Positions 1-12,459 of a stretch of DNA of 64,000 nt are shown piece by piece. Origin of the DNA: Nageia nagi. Taxonomy: Eukaryota; Pinophyta. The stretch lies in assembly GCA_050084985.1 (NCBI GenBank), contig JBITNC010000001.1:130944001-131008000 (forward strand), in the 5' to 3' direction. Every line of letters begins with the position of its first letter. The first letter of the stretch is position 1. Under the pieces are notes generated by a model, which saw only the letters and a list, made by a program, of their open reading frames with translations, was not told where the DNA came from and ran no database searches. The position numbers were made by a program, and so were the translations under genes.

Positions 1-529
1 GGCGGAAATCTATTCTATTAGACCCTTAAAGCCCATAGACGTAGCACTAACGGGAAAATCTTGGTCAGTTAATTTCCTTCCCACCTGTATTTGCCAAGCA
101 GTATCCGATGTGAAAGACGATATGCTTTTTCTCAAATTTGCGGTGACTCTCTACCTTGTTTGCTCTTCTCGGCTATACAAGTTATCATGTTCAGCACTTG
201 TTCCATTCTCGCACCTTTAAAGGACTGGATTTTTTTGGGCGTCAGCGATTCTAACAAGCACAGCTTCCTTATGATTCTACAGTTAGCGCCAAATCAGCAA
301 AGATAATGCCCTTGTAGTTATAACCTATGTATTTGCCTGCGGAACATTGAGGTCTATTGGGGAAAATCAAATCATGGGTTTTGAGAAACTCTTTCGCTGC
401 CTCCCAAGAGGAAACCACAATCATCGGAAAAGAGCCGAATCTCATAAACATAATCGGACCGTATTGCTTCTCAAAAACACGATGAGGAAGGCTTTCCATC
501 CGCCCGCCTCTTTGCTCAAGTAAAATCAA
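1..529 (-). pseudogene. CYP71-clan (CYP750-like) cytochrome P450 fragment
   Basis: This minus-strand piece matches the N-terminal third of a class A plant P450. Visible blocks are LPHRVFEKQYGPIMFMRFGS, VVSSWEAAKEFLKTHDLIF, then RKLCLLESLTPKKIQSFKGA and SSFTSDTAWQIQVGRKLTDQ, all in the order expected for CYP750/CYP736-type enzymes. The blocks lie in different reading frames: one frameshift near 298, after the GYNYKGIIFAD stretch, and a second near 135. The membrane anchor and proline hinge are not recognisable upstream of 529, where the frame runs into unrelated sequence. The heme-binding half would lie beyond position 1. It is therefore a broken, 5'-truncated gene cut by the window edge. P450 assignment is firm; the family name comes from memory of conifer CYP750 patterns and is less sure. 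Confidence 0.82.
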
Positions 530-1880
530 ACCCTCAAAACTCCCAACAAAAACATAATTGCTAAAACCCTCCCAGCTTCACAAACACCAAAAGCAAACCC
601 TAGGCGTCAAAACGCTGACTCGAGCTGCTCCTTGACCCTTCAACCTTCCTCAACGTCCCTCTTTTTATAACGCGACATGCATGCGCAGTCACCAATGCCT
701 GCGTTAAGAGTCGATGCTCCTCCTCCATCGTTGGATACGGCCAGAAATACGATCCGTGTCATGCATGGATAGCAATTAGTAACCATTGGATTTATTCTCA
801 AGAGAGCCACGGATCGGTTTCATCCGAATGTGAAATTTTATTTAGCAAATAAAATTTTGAGGGGCACTCTCACTTTAGAAAAAATAATTATTAATGCTAA
901 AATGTTTGGCATTTAAAATTTGGGTGATTTTTTATTGTAATTTTTTGGCTATCTTAATTTTAATTTTTTTGAAGATTGAATATTTTAATTTCATTTTTTT
1001 TAAATGATTCTATATTTTTGAGTATTTAATTAGAGAATAAAATTTCTTATTATAAAATTTTGGGAATTTAAAAAAATATTTTACTTCTCAAATTATTTTA
1101 GAAATTCTAAAAATAACCATTTTCAAAAAATCCAAAGTTCAAAAAAAACCATAGACGTGAGCTAACACCTTAAATACCCAGCAGTGCCAGCTGATTATAG
1201 ATCTTACAAAACTCGTTCCATGCAACATTAAACATCATAGCTGACAGTGTACTTGTAGAACTCCAGGTGTATAGATCTGTAGGTTAATGTTTAAATCCTT
1301 CTAAATCGTAGAAGTAGATTCTATTGCTTAACAAAATGCAACATTTAATTTTTTTTGTCAGTTGCTCGAATAGAAGTGAAGTATTCCGAGAGTTTTTGAT
1401 CTATTCTTTACCTTTTTTCGATCCACAAAATCTACGTAGACAGTGCGCCAACAATGTAAACTGTAACTAAAGGTATGCGGCAGTTCTACCCAGCCTTTCG
1501 AAGAGCGGCAACAGCTAGAATTTGGTCTCCCATACCTATTTCCTAACCGCATATTTCAGTACTATTTTTTCCTTAGGGCAAGTAAGAATGAAAAAGAGGA
1601 AATTTGGGCACTATCTGATTCACCCGATTAACCTTGTGTTGTTTTTCAAAACGGTATCTCTAATCTTTAGAATATTTATGTTCCAGTTTATAAACCTTAA
1701 ACGCATCTTTTGCATATGTATAGACGTGCGTTTATTTGATAATCTGTAACTTCTAAGATCCCCCTTTTGAAAAAGATCTGCTGTCACAACTGTGGATCCA
1801 GAAACCTCACAAACATTTTATTAAAATTATAATTAATTGAGATACATTGAAGTGGAAAGATACACAGAGCATTTCGATTA
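530..1880. other. Intergenic spacer between two P450 relics
   Basis: AT-rich DNA with long T and A runs (about 840-1150). Short open frames here have no recognisable composition or motif. I see no gene, tRNA or repeat boundary. Confidence 0.5.
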
Positions 1881-1886
1881 CTAGAT

Positions 1887-4441
1887 TTGAATTGGTATGC
1901 TTTTTAAGTCTTTCAACGATTGCATATAAAATAGAGAATTTTTGTTATTGGAAAAAAAGGTACACCTGAAATTGGTGACAAAGTAGTGTAGAAACAGCGA
2001 CACTTCAAGCCTTGCCAAATTAGCTGCTGGACAGATTCTCGCACCTCCTCCAAATGGTGTAAACGACATGTTATTTGAAACGTCCTGCCACAAATAATTA
2101 CAGATCGTAAGAGATTATTACTCTCATAACAAAACTTCAAAGCGAAGGGACATGGGCTTACATTATCAGGTGTTTCCCAACGCCATGGATTGAATTCCAG
2201 GGGATCCGAGTAGTTTTTTTCGTCCGTGTGCACAGCAGATACAAACAATAGTATATTCGAACCTTTTGGAATTTCATAACCTTCAAAAGCCAATATTTCA
2301 GTCGAATCATGTTCTAATGAAGTATAAATTTAATTTACTGCTGCTCCTCTCCTCACCTCCAATTTTAACGTCTTGTTTTGCCTCTCTGGACAACATTGAC
2401 GTAATGTTTCCTATGCGAAGAACCTCGTTGACAACCTGATTGTAATATCAAGAATTTTCGTTAAGTCAAAAGTTTGCCCACCTTTCTGTCTAAGAGTGGT
2501 GCGATAAAAGCAGTTCTACATACGCATTGAGTGAATTTCATCGCTTTGTACTCATCCCAAGTAATTTTTTGATTGTTTTGACCTTTTGCTACCAACAAGC
2601 TATCGTGTTCTTCCTGTAAAACACGAAGGCTTTAATAGTTTGAAAAAGAAAACTTACCAAAATTCCTTATAAGTTCATGAAATTACTAAAATATCTCTTG
2701 ATCTCTGGAAATTACATAAATACCCCTTCAATATTTTTTAGACCTTTGAAATTTTGAAAATTAAAGTATTCCTCTATAAGTCCATGAAATTAAGAAAATA
2801 CCACTTGATCATTGGAAATTAAAGAAACACCTTTATAACTTCATGAAATTGGGAAAATACTGTTTAATCTTTGAAAATTTTGTAATTTTGAAAAATAAAG
2901 TATTTCTGTAATCTTCAAAGATTGAAAGGTATTTCATTAATTTCATGAACTTACAAGAATATTTCTGTAATTTCCAAAGATTGAAAGGTATTCTTGTAAT
3001 TTCATTAACTTATTAAAAGTATTTTGAAAAGTTTTCATTTAAAAAAATTGCTAGGAAATATAAAATTAAAACTAACTACTAGTACTCACTCGGAGTTGTT
3101 TTAATGCTCGAGGGCAATCTGTAAGATGCTTGATGCTTAATGTTATGGCTTTGGACGTCGTATGGTGGCCGACAAAGAGTAGAAATAGAAGCGAATCTGC
3201 TATGAATTCATCAGACAGAAGCGGTTCTTCTGTTAGATATTTCGCCAATAGGTCATTGTGGACGACTTGTGGCTGTTTCCTTCTCTCATCCATAATTTGG
3301 TAAATCTTTTTTATCAGATAATTCCTTGCCTGTCAAAATTGAAAAGAATTAATGAGAATCCCTTATTGAACTCTTCTAACTAGATACAACTCGAGGACTG
3401 GAGTGGATAGTGACCTTAATTCCTTTAGCAAATGTTGAACCAGGAATTTTAACCGGGACAGTCAGAAGTGCCTCTGTGTAGTTAAAAAACTGCTTTCTGA
3501 TTTCCTCTGTTTCCTTGGAAGGGGATAAATCTAGCAATTGCTTCGCCATAAGGTCCACAAGAATCTGTCTCAACATCAATAAATGCGACTTAAAAACACT
3601 AAATTACAAATAAAAGTTCATGAGGATCATCATTCTCATCAAATATGAAATTTCCAAAGTATTATATTGCCAAAATTCAAGTATTCAATCGTTTGAATGC
3701 AGCTATACAAAGAAGCATCTCATGCACACAATATCCTTATTTACACTTACCTGACGGCACTCTTCATGAAGTTTGATCTCTTTTCCATGCCAATTGGCCA
3801 TCGCATTTTTGAAGAGAACCTGAATATCTTCTATAAAATGTGTATGCAGCTTATCGGGGTTGAGTAAATTTACAGCCACTCCATGACTCTTCCTTTGAAG
3901 ATCTCCGCGGAGTTCAAGTAGACCATATTTCCCCATCAAGTCTTTGAAAGATCGAGGGTAATTAGCTTGAAACAACCTTCCTTCATTCTGCAGAACGAAT
4001 CTGTTGACCTCTGGATTTACCGAGACGATGACCGGCCTTCCAAACAAATGGGAGGAGAAGATTTCCCCATATCTGAAATCGATTTTAACACCCAATAAAT
4101 ACTTAGGTGAGTCTATGCTCAATAATTTTTCTCCTAAATCATATTCATTATTTACTACAACTTACCGGCGCTGTCGGTCGTCAAAGAATTTTCGCGGATG
4201 AAATGTTTCCTTGACACAGAGATAATAGTCGATTGTCTCTCTCGATGAGAGGCCATCCCATGGATCCCGGAGGCAACTCGAAACGGCGACCATCCTTGAG
4301 AACATAGGTAGTTTTTGACCACCTACTGAGGTGCAACACTAATATCGCTACAGATATGATTCCTAAAAATGCGTACATCACAGTATCCTCCATTAATGAT
4401 GGTTTGCTTGTTCTGTCAGCTGTAACCGAGTTTGCTTCCAC
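1887..4441 (-). pseudogene. CYP85-clan cytochrome P450, CYP90/CYP724-like, nine exons, frameshifted
   Basis: Eight exons can be placed with GT..AG borders: 4441-4166, 4072-3751, 3564-3416, 3329-3090, 2613-2524, 2435-2357, 2280-2162 and 2084-1966; a ninth near 1960-1887 is degenerate. The product has an N-terminal membrane helix, the hinge LPPGSMGWPLI, the substrate-side block SHLFGRPVIVSVNPEVNRFV, an I-helix LLFLLFVGHHTTS, the K-helix ExxR (NEVLRIGN), the FNPWRW block and the heme loop FGGGARICPA with its cysteine. Block order and exon count fit the brassinosteroid-type P450s (CYP90, CYP724), ER enzymes that hydroxylate the steroid side chain. One extra base at about 4234-4246 breaks exon 1 just after GWPLI, and the C-terminal exon cannot be read in one frame. 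The usual acidic I-helix residue before T is His. It could be a recent pseudogene, or a working gene with an assembly error in exon 1. The acceptor of exon 7 is weak. Confidence 0.85.
2650..3030. repeat. Fold-back repeat inside P450 intron 4
   Basis: The intron between the fourth and fifth P450 exons holds about three direct copies of a ~55-bp unit centred on TTCATGAAATTA..AAATA (2665-2890), followed by about two copies of the same unit in inverse orientation (2895-3015). A transcript would fold into an imperfect hairpin. It resembles a fold-back or MITE-type insertion grown by internal duplication; no clear target duplication was found. Confidence 0.6.
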
Positions 4442-5229
4442 AGAATGACCAAAACACGGAATCTCCTCGCATTGGTAAGCCTAGATCTATTAGTCCCCCT
4501 TGAATATTTTAATGAATAATTTCAGCGAATATGTTCAAAGGTACACGACAATTGGGAATCTTGTCCTGAAAAGAACAGTCGAAACAAGAATATTCGGAGA
4601 GAGCACAGGTAGAATTATTATCTTATAAGCAGGATTTAAACATTAGGGTATTTTTAGCTTAGTGTTAAGGATTTCAATCGGACCTCATTTGCATCTACCA
4701 TCATTCAATAGGATTTTAGATATTTTTCACTCATTAAAGGTAATATTGAAACTTGGAGATGGATATGAATTGATAGATAGACGAGTTGGAGATGGGTAGT
4801 TGAAACTCTCAAAAAATGAGAGACCCAAGTCGTGCAAGTCAGGATTGTGCCTTAAGTGGATTTCGACGACATGAATGCCCCTCGATCATGGAATCACAGT
4901 TTCTTCTCCTTCCAAAGGGAGTGGCATGTGTGTATATATATATATATATGTTGAAACTTAAGTCTCTCTCATTCAAGGGGAGAGTGACTATAAATATTAA
5001 GAGATTTATATATAATGTATAGAATTTTTATTAATGATAAACAATGATAGTGACTATAAATATTAATGTTAATCTTAATAATTAATATAAAATTTTGTTC
5101 AATCATTTTCATTTTAAAGTAATTTTTTTTATCTTTTTCTTTATAATCATATCAAGTAATCTTTTATTTTCATTGTTTAATCTTATTAATTTCAAATATG
5201 TTTTTATATCTTTGATTGATACTGCATGA

Positions 5230-5232
<3 letters not shown>

Positions 5233-5284
<52 letters not shown>
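5233..5284. repeat. (TA)n microsatellite
   Basis: About 26 uninterrupted TA dinucleotides. Confidence 0.95.
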
Positions 5285-5286
<2 letters not shown>

Positions 5287-5648
5287 CAGTGTATTATTTT
5301 GAATAACATTCATACAAGTTATTCTATTTTTTTATTTTAAATTTATTTGTGAAATAAAGTTTCTAATATTTTTTATGTAAATAATTGCATAATTACCAAA
5401 AATAAATGAATATATAAAATATGATAAATAATAAAAAATATGATTTATATAAAATAAGATTTCATTGACGATAATAATTTTTTTTTAAATATACATAGAT
5501 TAATTAAGGTCAATTATTTCATCTCCAAAATATTTAAAGGAAAACTACTAAAATGACCTTCACAAAATTAACATTTACAAAAATAACCCTCACAAAATTA
5601 TAATCGAAAAAATGATCTTAATCAAAATATTTGACTGACCATCAACTT

Positions 5649-5870
5649 AACAAATATTTTTGCATGCATCTTTCCCACCATTAAGCGCTTCGATACTAGC
5701 TAACAAAGGTTTAAGGCAGATGGAAAAGCGACAGCGGAAATCAAAATTAGAGATGATAGAAAGGAACCATGTTATCTATGACCCAAACAACTCGCTTGTG
5801 TATGACTTAGGCTTGCACAAATCTTTTTCAGACTCGAATACAATAATCCTCCCCACTTCAGCTGCACAGG
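5649..5870 (+). other. Exon-like open block, unassigned
   Basis: An open stretch of about 74 codons ends in CACAG followed by GTAAAT, a good 5' splice site. Its composition is more balanced than the surrounding DNA (charged run MEKRQRKSKLEMIERNHVIY, then DPNNSLVYDLGLHKSF). The frame is closed by a stop at 5646-5648, just upstream, and reading runs on only a few codons past the splice site. It looks like one exon, or a captured exon, of a host gene, but I do not recognise the family. No partner exon was identified within 1 kb downstream. Confidence 0.35.
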
Positions 5871-6710
5871 TAAATTTTACACATAGTTTGCGTTTTTTTT
5901 TGTAATTTTTCATTTTTTTTTTCATCAAAATTAGAAGTAATTTTGTTAATCTTTCGGTGGGTTGGAAAGGGCAGGCATAACCATACATTTTTCCTCTCCA
6001 TCTACCTCCAGGTTCTGTTTCGGATTCTCTGCTCATTCTTTCTATTGAGGATCTTTTTGCACTGAGATAAAGAATCGAAGGATTGATGTAATTATATTGG
6101 AATTAACTACAATATGGTCGAAAGTGGTTAACATTTGGTGGGTACTCCAGCAGTGAAAGTGGACCCTGAGAACTTGACATATTTTTTGGACATCTCAAAG
6201 GTTATAATTGTGGGTTGTATTTGTAGTTGTTAGCGCAAATGTAATATTAACAGCAAGAAAATATTTAAAATTTATATTTTTTAATATTTCAATTTCTAAT
6301 GTCTACCAATAATTTATAAGTAAAATAATTTCTAGATAGAATTGAAGAAAATAATATCTTTTGCCATTTCACATATTGTAACATTGGAGATTGGAGCACT
6401 CTTTGAAGATGTTGTAGAGCTTAAGAAAGTAGTTTGATCTTCAACAATTATAGGCCATTTTGAGTATATTATTTTAAAGTCAACAAAAAGTCGATATAGT
6501 ATTCATTGCAAAAATATAGAATACTCATGGTAACCGCATGTGATAAAACTTACAAATACTAATAGCTTCTCAATCCCACATATTTCACAATTAGCACACT
6601 TGCATTGGTGCTACTCATTTTGAACATAGCCAAGCAAGCATATTATGGGTGGATGAAACTATCTTGAACCATCTCTATGACACTCCAAGCTATTGTCCTA
6701 AATGTAGCAT

Positions 6711-7407
6711 TGTAGACACCTAAAAATGAATTATTATTTATTAAATAATTCATTTTAAAGCCTCAATGATATATTACGTAAAAGAGATTAAAATATACCC
6801 GAAGCTATGTAGTTCATGTAATGGACCATCATATCATGACCTAAGGGTCAAATCTTATAATAGAAGTGTTGCTATATAAAGGCATAAGAGGAAACCAAAA
6901 GGGGGATCTGGACCTTTTAGAGGAGGGGACTCTATCAATTGAAAATCAAATAGAAGATCATCATTAAGGCTACAGGATATTACATAAGCCATGACAAGAT
7001 AAGAGATAGACACATAAAGATCAAAGTACAAGGTTTGAGGAAGATCTTGAAAAATATCATATCTATAACAAGTGAGCATTACTTTTTATCTTTTATTTGT
7101 TATATGATTATTATTTCATTTTCTCATTGCTATATCCTTTATCGCATATGGTATATTGCTTTATCTTAGGCCATCAACAACATGCCAAGTATAAGATGCC
7201 AATGATGTGCAATTGAGTGAATGAATGCTTATCTTTTGTGTATGTTTCTCTTTGTGAAATAAACATGAGATCTAATTAAACACAAGTATCCTTTGGTCAT
7301 GTGTTATTGCCATATTTCATATATATATGTGTCAATAAGAAACAAGTAGACCAATAGTGCATTAATTAACCCCCATAAATAATTAATTGCATTATTTTGG
7401 GTCTACA
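6711..7407 (+). mobile_element. LTR of element A (Ty3/gypsy)
   Basis: It starts TGTAGACACC and ends GGTCTACA, giving matching inverted ends TGTAGAC/GTCTACA. The same family occurs at 32646-33326 (solo), 33664-34304 and 41630-42271 (both minus). It carries a TATA box TATATAAAGGC at 6873-6880. A primer-binding-type sequence TGGTGAACTC follows at 7410. It is the 5' LTR of a plus-strand element whose 3' LTR is not in this window. Confidence 0.85.
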
Positions 7408-7470
7408 TTTTGGTGAACTCAACATTCTTACACACCTAGGTTTCTTCTAGGGCTATTTTTTCTAAGAAGT

Positions 7471-9614
7471 CATGAATCTATTTTCCTTACTATTCATTCC
7501 TTTAGAAGAAGCTCTTCGAATAGTAGATAAGGAAAATGATAAAACTAGGATTTGTTCTACCTATATTCTAAAAATGAATTTTGATACAAAAAAACCTAAA
7601 ATATCTACATCAAAAGTTCACTTTAATGACTTTAGGAGAAGTGTTTGGCATAATCTTGACTTATCTATCCAAGAACCTCTTCCCGATGCTCATAGTGACA
7701 TTGAATCTTCACATTCTAGCAAGAAAATGGATATTATTAGAGAAAATCCTTAGAGATATGCTACCATTGATCCTTCTGAATTTGAAAATGTACTTACTCC
7801 TTCTGACTCTTTTGATAGTGAGGATGAAATTCCAGAGTTGGATAGAATCCCTTGTTATGCTAAGTCTATTCAGGAATTATTGTCCAATAGGAAAAGATTG
7901 GAATATTATCTTACAAAAAATGCTCCTCTTGTGATTACTATTTTGACTAACTATGAATTAATTGAAGAACATTTCATCACTACAACATTAAAGGATAGCT
8001 TATTTTCTTATGAAATTACAAAATATCAAAATAGAAGGTGTCTAACCGTAAAGTGGATGGTGCTAGCGACATGCTAGACTATGATCACAAAGCTAACAAC
8101 ATTGTAAAAGATGTTGCAAACCTAGATCTTACGATAAACAGAGATGAAACACAACTTCTTAATGAAAATCATGCTACGTATGATGTCATAGGTAATGCCC
8201 AAGATGAATATGATGATGATTATAGCCACCTCATCCTCAAGCCAGATCTCTTCAACAAAGGTATGAATTCTTAAGATAAGAATATTATACAAGAAGAAGA
8301 TCTTGAAATTTTTATCAGTGAACAACTTGATATAATGATTAATGAAGCTTACAAGTTGCAAACTAATTGGGCATTAGAAGAACATAACATCAAAACTAGT
8401 ATCCTTCTCGACATTCAAGATACTACTAGTTGGTATAAACAACCCCTGCAAAAATAGTTAGAAATACTAGTTGAAATATTGGATAAATTAGAACATGAAA
8501 GGGTTAATTGCATGCCCATTTCTTGCTTTGAAAGAGGTTGAACTTAAGAGGACACATGATCTACATCGGGCTAGTCCATGTCACAGTCCACCTCCAACCC
8601 CACCACCATTCCTAATAATCAATTCAACTAATGTTTACAATCTAGCAGCTCAAAATACCTTGGTTGATGAGGATGATTTTTTATCTTGTCTTAAGAAGCC
8701 TCTAACTCATAGAATTCTTCCTAATATCGTTCCTAGAAAAAAGAGTGTCAAGTTTACTAAATTTGATGGTATGCAAGATCCTAAAATGCATATTAGAAAA
8801 TTCCAAGAAGAAGCGATTGAATATATGCATGATACAAATTTGTTAACAAAATTATTTTCGCATAGTTTGAAAGATGATGCACTCAAATGGTATTTTCAGC
8901 TTCCTAAAAATAGCATTAATAGGTATGAAAATTTGATTCATTTATTCTTGCACAAATTTAGGTATAATATTGCTAAGAATGTATATTTCAAGGATTTGTC
9001 CAAACTTAAACAAGTACCTAATCAATCTGTCAAGGTTTTTGTAAAAATATGGAAATAAATGGCTAATAGAATAACAATGCCTGAACAAGATCTAAAATAT
9101 GCTTTTGCAAATGCTCTCTTACCTATATATAAGCTATTTTTCATCTCTAACCATGATATGTCATTAGGAGACATGATAGATATAGTTGTCAAGAAAGAAC
9201 AATGTATCAAAAAATTGTATGCTTTGAAAAATAATGATAACACTCCCTATTAGAAATTAATTCCTCAACAAACTAATAGGGGAAGAAAACAATGTTACTC
9301 ATAAGTGAAACACTAATCCTAAACCTAGGTGATAGTTTACCCCTTTGACTGATACTATTAATAATATACTTAATATCTTATTGGATGAAGAACTTATTGA
9401 GTTACCTCCTATTGTTGAGCCCAAGTTCTCTAATAGGGTGACTAAATATTTTTTCTATGAAGAATTTTGTAATTATTATAGGGTACTTGGATATCTAATG
9501 AGAAATTTCATGTCTCTCAAGCATATTATACATGATTTCATTGATAAAGGTGCTATCAAGATAGATGCTAAATTAATTGGACATATACTTTTAGATCCAA
9601 GGTGTTTTTTATGA
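7471..9614 (+). pseudogene. Decayed gag of element A
   Basis: A string of open pieces in two or three frames (7472-7753, 7838-8077, 8038-8274, 8495-9058, 9059-9253, 9345-9614) downstream of the LTR. The 8495-9058 piece contains the retrotransposon gag core: VKFTKFDGMQDPKMHI, then DALKWYFQLPKNSI and LFLHKFRYNIAKNV. The piece at 9345 ends with a remnant of the zinc-knuckle and the HDFIDKGAIKI tail found in related elements, but the CxxH..GH..C residues are lost. The first third (7472-8400) is acidic and unassigned. The gag protein would form the particle that packages element RNA. Stops and frameshifts make it non-functional. Confidence 0.8.
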
Positions 9615-9619
9615 TGTTA

Positions 9620-12000
9620 ATAAAATATATTTTGCAATATTTAAAATGGGTGGACATGCATTGATTTGATGGGAGATTCATGTTAAAACTCTTAAGCATG
9701 AAAACTAGCTAGAAGTCTCTTCTTGGGAAGATTTCAAGAGATTATTGAAGGATCAATTTTATCCATTGGGATATCATAAGAAATTTATGAAATGGTAATT
9801 CTTTAGAAAACAAATAATTTAATCAATTCAAGAATACACCATCAAATTTAGGAAGTAAGCTACTTTACTTGGGGTTTCACTTGAAGATCCCCAAATATTG
9901 ATGAAGTACATTGGAGTGCTATAGTCATTTGCAAAAGAATATCATGTTATTTAATCCTTCAAATATTGATCAAGTTTATGTTTAATAATAATATTTGGAA
10001 GAATATGGGAAGGCAATATGAGGAATTATGAAAAAAAACATTATATGAAATTTTGTTTCTAAAAAAGCATAAGTTTAGGTCAAATTATGTTGGACCAACA
10101 AAAGCACTTTAAAAAAGTAATTAGGTCCAATATAAAATTAATAATAAAATTCATTAAAAAATTATGAAAAAATATTATCAACATTATTCAATATCTTAAT
10201 TATTGTTTTCCAAAAGGATTTTAAAAAATACATTAATTTAGGTCAAATTATGTTGGCCTAACTATTAAAGGTATGATCCTAAAATAATAAATTACAATGA
10301 TTTTTACATATGCCAATCAAAATTTAATTTTTATCATATGGGCATTGGAATAAATTATATATTTAAAAACTAGACTCGGATCACTCCATTTTTACCGAAG
10401 TGACCTTTATAAGATTCTAGCTCTAAGTTCTTCAGATTTTTAGATCAATCATGATCAAACTGAAAATCAAAGAAAAAGCATCCACTTTTTGGCCATAATG
10501 TGGACCTATCTTCTTGCACTTACCCATTTATTTTTTCCACCTCAAGATTCAAATCAAGAATATAAGAGTTGATTACATAATTGATCTAAGTTCTCAAGAA
10601 AATATGATTTTTGAATCTATGGTGAGTAATTTGGAGTTGAAGACCTACAACCATCCTCATCCATATCCTTTGGGTTAGGTTCATAGTGATGCTAGGCTTC
10701 AAGTTACTAAGTAATGCAAGTCCAAATTTGTTATTTTTTACAAAACTTCATTGATAAATTTATGGTTGATGTTGTTCCATTAGATATTTTTAGTGTTATT
10801 CTTGGTAATCCTTATTTGTGGGATAAAGATGCTCTTTATTACAAAATATTATATAAGTATAAATTGATTAAGGATGAAAAGGTTTTTCATATTAGTGATC
10901 ATAATAGGAACAAGAATTTACCTATGTTCACTACAGTTAGATCAAATAGTTGATAAATACCAGTAAGTGGTTTGTTCTACTCATGACCAAGGTAGAAGAT
11001 TCTAGACCTATTAAGATCATGATTTCCACATCATGTTGTTCTAACTCCATAGCGTAAGCATCATGTGCAAATAGGATAATATGTAAAGATTGGTTTAGAA
11101 TTTTTTTTGAGGTGTTTTTAGAGCCTAAGGGACTACCTCTTATGCAGGATATACAACACAAGATTCAACTATTACCTAATTCTTCTTTTCCCAATATAAC
11201 ATTGTATAAGTAATCAATTTTGGAGCAAGGGGAGATTATAAGGAAAATTCAGGAGTTGGTTGGTTAGTATGTTATTAGAATAAGTACATATCCATGTGGA
11301 TCACCTACCTATAGTTTTGGTTCCCAAGAAGGATCAAACATGTAGGATGTGTATTAATTATAGAGCATTAAACAAAATAACCATCAAGAATATCTATCCA
11401 TTACCTTAAATAGATGATCTTTTGGATCAATTGCAGCGATAAGTTTCTTCACCAAGCTATATATGAGAAGTGGATGTCATCAAGTTAGTATCAAGGAGGA
11501 GGATATTTGCAATATTGAATTCAAGATAAGACAAGGCCTATTTGAGAGGATTATTTTTCCATTTACTTTGTGTAATACACCAACCACATTTATGAGAGTA
11601 ATTATTGAAGTTCTTCATACATTTATTAATTCATTTGTTATTATTGATTTGGATGATATTATTTTATATAGTTCTACTTGGGAGGAACATTTGGTACATC
11701 TTAAACAAGTTATCCAAACTTTACAAAAGAATAAGTTGCTTTTGAAGATGAATAAGTGTGAGTTTGGTAAGAAGTCTTTTGTGTTTTTAGGCCATATTAT
11801 TGGTTGTGGATAACTTAAAATATATTTTGAAAAGGTTAGTGCTATATTATATTGACCTAGACCATCTAATGTCACTGAAGTAAGGCATTATTTTAAGTGT
11901 TTTTCAGTATTTGAGAAAATTTATTGTTAATTTCTCCTATATTGCTTTACCTTTGCATAATGTTATTGGAAAGAGGAATGTTTTTCAATGGGGAAAGAAA
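9620..12000 (+). pseudogene. Remains of a second Ty3/gypsy gag-pol, different lineage
   Basis: From 9630 to about 10010 a different gag can be read through several stops, with HALI..WEIHVKTLKH, LLKDQFYPLGY and IQEYTIKFRK. Protease remains lie at 10560-10953: a degraded active-site motif reading DLSSQEN and the downstream block VDVVPLDIFSVILGNPYLWD. Reverse transcriptase is at about 11160-11900, with GCHQVSIKEEDI, FPFTLCNTPTTFMR and LDDIILYS; the catalytic motif is preceded by D where Y is usual. The body ends near 12000 at the start of RNase H, and no integrase or 3' LTR follows. The LDD-type RT suggests a lineage other than the YVDD elements nearby. It directly abuts element A gag, so the two were joined by insertion or deletion. 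Confidence 0.78.
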
Positions 12001-12459
12001 TAATAATCATCTTATCTTTATATATTTAGGTGGAATTTGCACCCTATTTATCTATATATATAGTTAGGTAGAATTTGAAGAAACACAAATTTAAACTTCA
12101 TCTATTTGTATAATTTAAAGCAATGTTTTTTATCAACAATAAAATTAAAATTAATTTTTATTATTATTATATATATATGAATAAAATGTAAAATTATATT
12201 TATTTAATAGTAAATCCATTATAAGTTTACTTCTTGGAGGGATTCCATAATAAAAATTCTAAAATTTAAATTTAGGATCTTATAAGATTGAAATCACAAA
12301 CGTAGATATACCTAAAAGTAATTTTGTTATTGTATACTCCAAAGGCTTTTAGTTTGTTATTTTTCTAATAAGGTTTCTCCAATGTAGTTTTATCTATCTT
12401 TTAAAAAAGGTACAACTTTCATCCTTTTTCCATTCTTCTTAGCATTCCCTTTAATGCAA
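12001..12459. other. AT-rich DNA, nothing recognised
   Basis: A segment between the truncated gypsy pol and the 2.1 kb duplication. It contains a GGTGGAATTTG..AGGTAGAATTTG near-repeat at 12030-12080 but no gene. Confidence 0.4.

Larger units (their letters stand above)
4442..6710. other. AT-rich spacer upstream of the P450
   Basis: Mostly low-complexity AT-rich DNA. A short (TA)n run sits at about 4936-4950 and a longer one at 5233-5284. Apart from the exon-like block at 5649-5870 I recognise no gene. Confidence 0.5.
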
